From Prolixibacteraceae bacterium UBA5740 (GTDB lineage Bacteria > Bacteroidota > Bacteroidia > Bacteroidales > Prolixibacteraceae): a stretch of 5,444 nucleotides of DNA. The DNA lies in contig DIFU01000118.1 of NCBI GenBank assembly GCA_002419285.1, positions 2,977 to 8,420 on the forward strand, given 5' to 3'. Within the stretch, counting starts at the first letter, position 1, and the number at the start of each line of letters is the position of its first letter. The position numbers were made by a program, and so were the translations under genes. The notes under the pieces are model-generated. The model saw only the letters and a program-made list of their open reading frames with translations, did no database searches and had not been told where the DNA came from. Shown here piece by piece: positions 1-5,172 of this stretch.

Positions 1-35
1 AGAAACATAACTGCTGCAAGTACAGATTTTTTCAT
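1..35 (-). CDS. 5' end of an exported or lipoprotein gene (partial)
   Basis: Read on the minus strand, an ATG at 35 opens a frame encoding MKKSVLAAVMF before the window ends. Two lysines followed by a hydrophobic run is the n-region and start of the h-region of a signal peptide, so the product is probably exported or is a lipoprotein; nothing more can be said about its function. AAGAG directly before the ATG is a purine-rich stretch but too close for a normal Shine-Dalgarno sequence. The 323-nt gap to the next minus-strand gene, which has its own hairpin terminator, suggests a separate transcription unit. Only 11 codons are visible, so the call rests on the signal-peptide look of the start. 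Confidence 0.5.
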   Translation of the reverse strand, partial: MKKSVLAAVMF

Positions 36-328
36 CTCTTATATTTATTTATAAGTTATTTGCCTGGCCGTGCATATTCAAATTTGAATGACGTCCATGA
101 CAATTAGACAAAATGAACATTGAAAGCTAAGAGATATTTTCCATTAAAAAACTATTTCATTTGATGATTTTCATGGACTGTTGAACTCTTCCTAACTCTT
201 AGTGGAGTGTTGGATTTCTAAAACAATATAGAACATTAGGATATGTTATAAAGCTATATCTGAGACAAGTGGAGATTTAAACCAACCTTTCGCAAATCAG
301 GTTGCAACGTCCAAATGTATGGGGAGCA
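36..328. other. AT-rich intergenic region, no gene recognised
   Basis: About 290 nt between the partial minus-strand gene and the terminator of the acyltransferase operon. No frame here resembles a protein; a short plus-strand frame opening at 302 only mirrors the end of the acyltransferase. Visible structure is a perfect 14-bp palindrome at 76-89, an 8-bp inverted repeat (GTCCATGA at 93-100 and TCATGGAC at 171-178), a 10-bp-period direct repeat AACTCTT at 184-190 and 194-200, and weak hairpin potential at 226-259 and 283-304. It presumably contains the promoter of the leftmost gene, but I found no TAnnTTTG element in that orientation. Confidence 0.6.
76..89. promoter_or_regulatory. Perfect 14-bp palindrome, possible operator
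   Basis: ATTCAAATTTGAAT is its own reverse complement over all 14 bases. It lies 41 to 54 bp upstream of the start codon of the leftmost gene, where a dimeric regulator could act on that promoter. No loop is present, so a transcribed hairpin is unlikely and a protein-binding site is the better reading. The binding protein is unknown, and AT-rich DNA yields such palindromes by chance more often than balanced DNA. Confidence 0.3.
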
Positions 329-352
329 AAAGACTGGAAAAATCCGGTCTTT
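329..352 (-). terminator. Hairpin terminator of the amidohydrolase-acyltransferase operon
   Basis: Ten-base arms (329-338 and 343-352) flank a 4-nt loop, starting 7 nt past the acyltransferase stop codon. Read in the gene direction, the stem is AAAGACCGGA against TCCAGTCTTT with one C-A mismatch, and the U-tract is short. The plus-strand form is slightly better (a G-U wobble replaces the mismatch, and a T-rich tail follows), but no plus-strand gene runs into it. Position fits termination of the minus-strand operon; strength is doubtful. Confidence 0.45.
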
Positions 353-358
353 GTTTTC

Positions 359-1489
359 TTATACCTTCAGGAATATTTTCCGCCGATACATAATCCAGAG
401 TATCAGAAAGATGATGCTTACATTTGCCAGCCGCAGCAGTACGCGATAGTAATCGCCCAGAAATTGCTCGGTTCCATAAAACAATGATTGTGATATGCTG
501 TTGAAATTCAAGATCATAAAGAGCATATATGCCATGATGGAATTCATGCCGTAGATTTTCAGCCAGTTCAGGTATTTCCCGAATCCTTTGTAATCAATAA
601 GGTAATAAAACAAAGACATCAGCAGGAAGCAGATTCCGCTGCTGTGCAGGGTCATTGAGCTTGTCCAGATCTTTTTGATTACCGGCATTTGCAATCCCCA
701 TAATTGTCCGGCAACAATCATGGCTACCCCTCCGATAGCCAGCCATTGAACTTTTTTCAGCTTGGGGATACCACTCTTCATGATTTGTCCGGCAAATACG
801 CCGGTCATAACGGTAACACCAAAATTCAGGCTGCTGACTATCCATGTATAACGGTATCTTCCGAAATCAAGACCGTTTTCGGTTACGGAAACGCCGTCAC
901 GGAATCGCCCCAACACAACCCTGTCGATATATTCGGCAAGGTTAAGGTCGGGGGTGAAGTTTCCTCCACCGAAACCATCTATCCGGACAAAGGTAAGCAA
1001 TGCCCAGTAGACAATTAAAAGTCCGGCACTGGAAATGATCTGCCATCTCAGGTTCAAATGGATGAACATGATGGCCGATATGAGGTATCCAATCGCGATT
1101 GCCTGTAAAGTATTGGAGAACAGGTAAATCTTATCCGGATTAAGAGCAAGTAGGTTACCCTGGCACATCATTCCGAATATCCATAACAGGATGACCCTTT
1201 TCAGGATTCGCTTGTAAAGGCCGAACCTGCTGCCCTGACCCAGGTATTTCGAAAAGGCAAAGGGCATGGATGCTCCGGCCATGAACATAAAGAGCGGCAT
1301 GATGATGTCCCAGAATCGAAATCCTACCCATTCCACGTGTTCGAAAGGAATGGTCAGTGTATGAATCCAGGGTACGTCCATCGCCCGGGCCAGCGCCATC
1401 AGTACAGGTTGAAAAAAGACCAGACAGAAAAGATCAAATCCCCTCAATACATCAAGGGAGCCTAAACGTTCGGTTTGTAATGGTTTCAT
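359..1489 (-). CDS. NagX/HGSNAT-like membrane acyltransferase (COG4299, DUF5009 type)
   Basis: A 376-residue integral membrane protein with about ten hydrophobic segments. The N-terminus has the family signature RLGSLDVLRGFD (residues 8-19). HVEWVG (51-56) resembles the HxxWxG motif of human lysosomal heparan-alpha-glucosaminide N-acetyltransferase, where a histidine is the presumed acetyl carrier, and it is followed by WDIIMPLFMFMAGASMPF (60-77), matching the family's 'DLxFPxFxFxxG' helix. KKIWTSSMTLHSSG (272-285) matches the conserved 'NKKLWTSSxxLxxxG' segment. Relatives move acyl groups from cytoplasmic acetyl-CoA across the membrane to an extracytoplasmic sugar amine or hydroxyl; the substrate here cannot be read. 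The ATG at 1489 is 34 nt after the upstream amidohydrolase's last base, with no clear Shine-Dalgarno sequence, so the two are probably one operon. Length is normal for the family and no damage is visible. Confidence 0.85.
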   Translation of the reverse strand: MKPLQTERLGSLDVLRGFDLFCLVFFQPVLMALARAMDVPWIHTLTIPFEHVEWVGFRFWDIIMPLFMFMAGASMPFAFSKYLGQGSRFGLYKRILKRVILLWIFGMMCQGNLLALNPDKIYLFSNTLQAIAIGYLISAIMFIHLNLRWQIISSAGLLIVYWALLTFVRIDGFGGGNFTPDLNLAEYIDRVVLGRFRDGVSVTENGLDFGRYRYTWIVSSLNFGVTVMTGVFAGQIMKSGIPKLKKVQWLAIGGVAMIVAGQLWGLQMPVIKKIWTSSMTLHSSGICFLLMSLFYYLIDYKGFGKYLNWLKIYGMNSIMAYMLFMILNFNSISQSLFYGTEQFLGDYYRVLLRLANVSIIFLILWIMYRRKIFLKV

Positions 1490-1521
1490 GTGATATGTGA
1501 TGTCAAGGTTTATGGATTGTT

Positions 1522-2604
1522 TTACCTGAAGAACTTTTCGGCATTGGCAAAGTAAATTTTGTCAATCACTACCTTGGGGAGCTGAAGGCCCTTGACCGAC
1601 CTCCCGTCAAGATCGGCAACGATTACTTCCGCGTCTGTTGCCAGCCAGAGAAAGTGATCTTTCCATCTTTTCACCAAACTCCTGACGGTAGCCGCATAAT
1701 TGTTGTTTCTGGCCGTAACACCGACATCGGTTCCATACATGATCCGGTCCTGGTATTTGATCAGGAAGTCGCGCACCTTATCGGGCTCGGTGATTGCCTG
1801 ATACTGCAGGTGTCCGATTCTGGCAGAGAATTCCACATCATAAGCCGGGAATCGGTCGAGAGTCCTGGCCACCTCATCGATGCTCCACTCCTGACTGCCC
1901 AGATGGGCACCCGTAAAAGGAATTCCGGGATAACGCTCCAGCAGGTTGTCCCTGGCCCTGATCTGATCTTCATAAGATGGTGCCTCTGGATGAAGGTACA
2001 TATGGTATTGCGGATTATTGCTGAAATAACTCCGGTCGTTGTCCAAGGTCATTTCTTCAAGTGGAAGCCAGCAGTTTTTAGGCTCACCCAGATGGGCCAG
2101 AAGCCGGATTTTATTTTCTTCCATATAGGTGAATACAGTTGCAAATGCCGGGTCATCTGCCATCACATAGTTCCCGACACCATCTTTCAATGTCATCCCT
2201 ATGTTTTTCCATATTTTAATACCGGAGGCACCTGCAGCCATACAGGTATCGATCCTTGACACAATACTTCCGGCAAAGTCTTCGGTCCCAAATTGATCCA
2301 CTCCAAAGGTCCCGAAGAAGGCAAATTTATCCGGGTATTTCCTTTTTAATTCTGTGGCAATTTCCAATTGCTCGTTGATTGACCTACCTGCATCAACGTT
2401 TGGAGATACCAGCTTAAAATTCAGTGAGTCCGCCAGAAGAAGATAACGGTCGTCGAGGGTTTCATAATGGAAATGGACATCGATCTTTTTGACGATCTGG
2501 AAATCATCTGCGGTATAATATTCAGAATCGATCGGAGCGCAGCTTGAAACAGATCCTGCCATCAGGGCAATGACTGCAAGCCATAATATAAAGTTGTCTC
2601 TCAT
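1522..2604 (-). CDS. Amidohydrolase-family lipoprotein (Amidohydro_2, COG2159-like)
   Basis: A 360-residue TIM-barrel metal-dependent hydrolase. The N-terminus is a lipoprotein signal peptide: hydrophobic residues 5-16, then lipobox V19-S20-S21-C22, so the mature protein should be anchored to a membrane facing the periplasm or surface. Metal and catalytic residues are recognisable: DVHFH (42-46, H44 and H46) on strand 1, HLGEP (H171), GAHLGS (H234) and the C-terminal acid in YGTDVG (D293). Between H171 and H234 is a long insert with HPEAPSYEDQIRARD (205-219), shared, as I recall, with a conserved subfamily of uncharacterised secreted amidohydrolases. Relatives hydrolyse lactones or amides or decarboxylate, so the substrate is undecided. 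It is the first gene of the pair with the acyltransferase. The ATG at 2604 is chosen because it gives the complete signal peptide; no good Shine-Dalgarno sequence precedes it. Confidence 0.87.
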   Translation of the reverse strand: MRDNFILWLAVIALMAGSVSSCAPIDSEYYTADDFQIVKKIDVHFHYETLDDRYLLLADSLNFKLVSPNVDAGRSINEQLEIATELKRKYPDKFAFFGTFGVDQFGTEDFAGSIVSRIDTCMAAGASGIKIWKNIGMTLKDGVGNYVMADDPAFATVFTYMEENKIRLLAHLGEPKNCWLPLEEMTLDNDRSYFSNNPQYHMYLHPEAPSYEDQIRARDNLLERYPGIPFTGAHLGSQEWSIDEVARTLDRFPAYDVEFSARIGHLQYQAITEPDKVRDFLIKYQDRIMYGTDVGVTARNNNYAATVRSLVKRWKDHFLWLATDAEVIVADLDGRSVKGLQLPKVVIDKIYFANAEKFFR

Positions 2605-2664
2605 AAGATTGGCTTTTATAATGGTAAGTCCGGTGCCTGAAATTAGATAAAATTTTTAATAAGT

Positions 2665-2696
2665 GATACCTAATGGTATCCGGATCATGAAATCCG
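2665..2696. repeat. Two abutting short inverted repeats upstream of the amidohydrolase
   Basis: GATACC-TAAT-GGTATC (2665-2680) is directly followed by CGGAT-CATGAA-ATCCG (2681-2696). The junction also forms the 8-bp palindrome ATCCGGAT (2678-2685). The block lies 61 to 92 bp upstream of the amidohydrolase start codon. It may be an operator for the minus-strand operon or a pair of small hairpins in its leader. No U-tract follows on either strand, so it does not look like an intrinsic terminator. Confidence 0.4.
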
Positions 2697-2795
2697 AAAG
2701 TTTGAATTCTCAATTAACGTTTCCCCGTGATCTTATTATCTGATTGCAACCCCTCGCAATCTATCTTATTCATATTTAACCATTTATCGAACATT

Positions 2796-2811
2796 TACTA
2801 TTTTTATAGTA
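2796..2811. promoter_or_regulatory. Distal BlaI/MecI-type operator, TACTA-N6-TAGTA
   Basis: TACTATTTTTATAGTA has perfect 6-bp arms (TACTAT and ATAGTA) around a TTTT centre. BlaI and MecI dimers are known to bind dyads with TAC...GTA arms of this size. It has the same 16-bp geometry as the dyad overlapping the blaI-like promoter 53 bp downstream, which supports a shared regulator. Assignment to the adjacent repressor is inferred. Confidence 0.6.
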
Positions 2812-2815
2812 TTTT

Positions 2816-2831
2816 TATTAAAAAAATAGTA
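2816..2831. promoter_or_regulatory. Degenerate third BlaI-type operator, TATTA-N6-TAGTA
   Basis: TATTAAAAAAATAGTA matches the 16-bp dyad with one arm mismatch (TATTA for TACTA). It begins exactly 20 bp, close to two helical turns, after the start of the distal dyad and 33 bp before the promoter-proximal one. On its own it would not stand out in such AT-rich DNA; the spacing beside two better copies makes it worth recording. Confidence 0.35.
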
Positions 2832-2848
2832 TCATTTAGAATTAATGT

Positions 2849-2864
2849 TACTATATTTGTAGTA
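2849..2864. promoter_or_regulatory. Promoter-proximal BlaI-type operator covering the -7 element
   Basis: TACTATATTTGTAGTA has 5-bp arms TACTA and TAGTA separated by 6 bp, with additional outer-to-inner symmetry at the seventh position. The right half, TTTGTAGTA, closely resembles the half-sites of staphylococcal bla and mec operators. It completely overlaps the candidate -7 element, so a bound repressor dimer would exclude RNA polymerase. This is the arrangement expected for autorepression by the gene that starts 18 bp downstream. Confidence 0.65.
2852..2859 (+). promoter_or_regulatory. -7 element of the blaI-like operon promoter
   Basis: TATATTTG is an exact match to the Bacteroidota -7 consensus TAnnTTTG. 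Transcription would start around 2865, giving a leader of roughly 15-20 nt before the ATG at 2882. No good -33 TTG element is found at the usual distance, which may mean a weak or activator-helped promoter, although A/T tracts lie just upstream. Confidence 0.6.
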
Positions 2865-2881
2865 GATATAATTGGAACACT

Positions 2882-3271
2882 ATGGAAGACATGAAAGCAC
2901 TCACAAAAGCCGAAGAGCAAATCATGCAAATCCTTTGGAATTTAAAGGAAGGTGTCGTTAAAGATGTGGTGGACCAGTTTGAGGAGCCGCGTCCAGCATA
3001 CACAACCGTTGCCACTGTTTTAAAAGTATTGGAAAACAAAGGATTTGTGACATGCAGGAAGATCGGCAACACCAATCTTTTTTTACCGGGTGTAACCAAA
3101 CATGAATATGCACGTTTTCAATTCAGATCCCTGTTAAAAGATTATTTCAGTGGATCGTTTCCAAAGCTCGCCACATTTTTCGCCAAAGAAAACAATCTCA
3201 GCATAGATGAATTGGAAGAAATGCTGAAAATTACAGAGTACGAGTTAAAAAAAGAAGATAACAACAATTGA
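2882..3271 (+). CDS. BlaI/MecI/CopY-family transcriptional repressor
   Basis: A 129-residue winged-helix repressor, the usual length for the family. LTKAEEQIMQILW (7-19) is the conserved first helix; AYTTVATVLKVLENKGFV (39-56) is the recognition helix leading into the wing (57-70). Residues 71-123 form the helical dimerisation arm, with FFAKENNLSIDELEEML (99-115) typical of Bacteroidota members. In the staphylococcal system BlaI is inactivated by cleavage near residue 101 (Asn-Phe); no Asn-Phe is present here, so any cleavage point must differ. The ATG at 2882 lies just after the predicted promoter; an internal ATG at 2891 would drop only three residues. The stop codon ends 2 nt before the M56 gene's ATG, indicating translational coupling. 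The gene probably represses itself through the dyads at 2796-2864. Confidence 0.92.
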   Translation: MEDMKALTKAEEQIMQILWNLKEGVVKDVVDQFEEPRPAYTTVATVLKVLENKGFVTCRKIGNTNLFLPGVTKHEYARFQFRSLLKDYFSGSFPKLATFFAKENNLSIDELEEMLKITEYELKKEDNNN

Positions 3272-3273
3272 TC

Positions 3274-4911
3274 ATGGAAACATTTATAGTGTTCTTAATC
3301 AAGGTATCGATCGGAACTATTCTGTTTTATCTGGTATACTGGTTTTTCCTGAGGCACGAAACATACCACAATGCCAATCGCATGTTCTTGTTGTCCGCCC
3401 TTTTTACATCCGTGTTAATACCGCTTTTCCCTTTACAGTACACATTATTGGTAGAACAGGTTAACACTTCCAACTTGTTTGCTGCCATCCCCGATACCTT
3501 TAAAAATATTCCGATTATTGATGGGCAACATCAGGCTAACGCCGGGACTGTCAATTGGCAGCAGGCTGTTCTGCTGATATATTTTACAGGAGCGGCCATA
3601 TTCTTGTTGCGTCTTTTAATCCAAACCACCATCCTGATTCAATTAATCCTTAAAAACCGGATAAAACCAGTGGAAGGTATTCGTATTGTGGAAAACGAAA
3701 AATACGGACTGCCATTCTCGTTTTTCAATGTGGTTTTCATCAATCCTAAATTTCATAAACAGGAGAACCTGCCCGAAATTCTGGCTCACGAAAAAGTGCA
3801 CATTCGTGAGAAACACTGGTTCGACCTGCTTTTCATAGAGCTGTTAACAGTCATCTTTTGGTTTAACCCGTTCATTTGGTTCTTCGAACGGTCGATCAAA
3901 CAAAATCACGAGTATCTGGCCGATAAGGGAGTTCTTGCGCAGGGACACCCGGTAGGCCGGTATCAGGCTTTATTAATTAACCAGTTAATGGGCATGCAGA
4001 TCATTGGAGTAACCAACAACCTGAATTTTGCCCTTAACACAAATCGATTAAAAATGATGACGAAAACGAAAACATCCCGCCTTGGCAGGATAAAATTCAT
4101 GTGGGCATTGCCCGCAATTGCGCTTCTGCTGTTTGCTTTTGCCGAACCGGTATATAAAGTGAACAATACTGAGGTTGAAAATCCAGCTTTCACCTTGCAA
4201 CAAGGAGAAAAACAATTTGTCGTGAAAGGGAAAGTGATCCAGGAAGAAACAGGGAAACCATTGCATGGGGCTTCCGTAATTATTAAGGGCACCACGGTCG
4301 GAACCGTTACTGACCTTGATGGTAATTTCACGCTGGTTGATCCCAATCCCAAAGGAGGTCAAAATGGAGGGTATAATACCGAAGTGGCCATTTCGTTTGT
4401 TGGCAGGGAAACCAAATTGCTGACCTTTTCTTCAGCCAAAAATGAATTGGCCATTACAGTTCCTGATATCAAAATGAAGGAAGGAGTATTTTTTATTGAC
4501 CCAAATGCCTTAGTTGCCCCACCACCACCACCATCAGTGAAAAAGGATAACAGTGGTCAAATTCCCCCTCCACCACCTCCTCCGGTTATTTCGGAAGAAG
4601 AAGAAGAAGAAGTTTTCATAGTAGTGGAAGAGTTGGCGAAATATCCGGGAGGTTTTCCAGCCCTGGGAGTACATATCAAAGAAATGCAAAAGAAACTGGC
4701 ACAATCAGGCAACATGTCGGGTAAAAGCAAAATTGCATTCACGGTATCTGAAACCGGCAAGGTGACCAACGTAAAAATAGTGGAACAAGACAATGATGAG
4801 GTTGGCAAAGCGGCAGCTTCCATCGTCATGAACATGAAAGACTGGACACCCGGAAAACAACGCGGGAAAGCTGTCCCGGTAAATTACTTGCTTCCGGTTA
4901 CATTCAAATAA
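3274..4911 (+). CDS. BlaR1/M56-family membrane metallopeptidase with carboxypeptidase-regulatory-like and TonB_C domains
   Basis: A 545-residue membrane protein. Hydrophobic helices lie near residues 4-25, 36-58, 97-125, 182-206 and 274-290. The zinc-protease signature is HEKVH (172-176) with a downstream glutamate in NHEYLADK (E213), so the catalytic set appears intact. After the last helix comes a periplasmic carboxypeptidase-regulatory-like beta-sandwich (about 315-400; KVIQEETGKPLHGASVIIKG and TDLDGNFTL), a linker of five prolines (416-420), seven prolines (431-437) and six glutamates (441-446), then a TonB C-terminal domain from YPGG (457-460) to LPVTF. In the BlaR1 model such a protease is triggered from outside and relieves BlaI repression. 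There is no penicillin-binding SxxK domain, so the signal is unlikely to be a beta-lactam. I chose the ATG at 3274, 2 nt after the repressor's stop; an in-frame TTG at 3268 overlapping that stop would add two residues and has AAGAAG about 9 nt upstream. Confidence 0.9.
   Translation: METFIVFLIKVSIGTILFYLVYWFFLRHETYHNANRMFLLSALFTSVLIPLFPLQYTLLVEQVNTSNLFAAIPDTFKNIPIIDGQHQANAGTVNWQQAVLLIYFTGAAIFLLRLLIQTTILIQLILKNRIKPVEGIRIVENEKYGLPFSFFNVVFINPKFHKQENLPEILAHEKVHIREKHWFDLLFIELLTVIFWFNPFIWFFERSIKQNHEYLADKGVLAQGHPVGRYQALLINQLMGMQIIGVTNNLNFALNTNRLKMMTKTKTSRLGRIKFMWALPAIALLLFAFAEPVYKVNNTEVENPAFTLQQGEKQFVVKGKVIQEETGKPLHGASVIIKGTTVGTVTDLDGNFTLVDPNPKGGQNGGYNTEVAISFVGRETKLLTFSSAKNELAITVPDIKMKEGVFFIDPNALVAPPPPPSVKKDNSGQIPPPPPPPVISEEEEEEVFIVVEELAKYPGGFPALGVHIKEMQKKLAQSGNMSGKSKIAFTVSETGKVTNVKIVEQDNDEVGKAAASIVMNMKDWTPGKQRGKAVPVNYLLPVTFK
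4515..4614 (+). repeat. Trinucleotide-rich coding tract (CCA/CCN and GAA repeats) in the M56 linker
   Basis: Within the M56 gene, CCA-rich codons at about 4518-4532 encode five prolines, CCN codons at about 4564-4584 encode seven, and a run of six GAA codons at 4594-4611 encodes six glutamates. The proline run resembles the rigid spacer of TonB proteins. Tandem triplets can gain or lose units by slippage without breaking the frame, so linker length could vary between strains. Confidence 0.75.
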
Positions 4912-5011
4912 ACGAATTTGGTTGAAGTAACCGACAAGATTAAGTTTGGTGGTCCATCCAGCCAAACACCTTAAGAAGATGGTTGCAGCATTCATCTATA
5001 AGTGGAGCCAG

Positions 5012-5044
5012 AAAAAGAGGTCAGATTTGACCTCTTTTTTATTT
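5012..5044 (+). terminator. Strong intrinsic terminator of the blaI-M56 operon
   Basis: A perfect 12-bp stem (5012-5023 with 5028-5039; core GAGGTCA/TGACCTC) with a 4-nt GATT loop runs into a U-tract that includes the last stem bases and continues TATTT. It lies 100 nt after the M56 stop codon and separates this operon from the downstream lipoprotein gene. The A-tract before the stem makes it potentially bidirectional. Confidence 0.9.
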
Positions 5045-5076
5045 CAGACAATTCAAATACTTCAAATTCATCTTTT

Positions 5077-5084
5077 TACTTTTG
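5077..5084 (+). promoter_or_regulatory. Candidate -7 element for the DUF3365-like lipoprotein gene
   Basis: TACTTTTG matches TAnnTTTG and follows the preceding terminator by about 33 nt. It would give a leader of roughly 80 nt. A nearer alternative, TCTGTTTG at 5145-5152, misses the consensus at one position and would give a short leader of about 14 nt. Neither has a convincing TTG at the -33 distance, so the choice is open. Confidence 0.35.
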
Positions 5085-5172
5085 ATTTTTGCGACAGGCT
5101 GTTTTTTTCAGCAAAAGATTAAATTTACGGGAAATCGCAAATCTTCTGTTTGGAAAAACTACTAAATAACTA

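Noticed and set aside
283..304. CAACCT...AGGTTG hairpin as a terminator
   Set aside because: Only a 6-bp stem with a 10-nt loop and no U-tract on either strand.
302..487. Plus-strand frame of 61 codons
   Set aside because: It mostly lies opposite the acyltransferase 3' end and its terminator hairpin, starts with a non-ATG codon and resembles no protein family.
1654..2259. Long plus-strand frame of 201 codons
   Set aside because: Antisense to the amidohydrolase, whose catalytic motifs and signal peptide are clearly genuine; the frame's translation shows no family features.
4352..4423. AAGGAGG followed 5 nt later by an ATG inside the M56 gene
   Set aside because: The ATG is out of frame and opens only a 19-codon frame; the purine run is explained by Lys-Gly-Gly codons, and Bacteroidota depend little on Shine-Dalgarno sequences.
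3274..4911. Beta-lactam resistance sensor (blaR1/mecR1 proper)
   Set aside because: No penicillin-binding SxxK/SxN/KTG domain in the C-terminal half and no beta-lactamase or PBP2a gene in the window.
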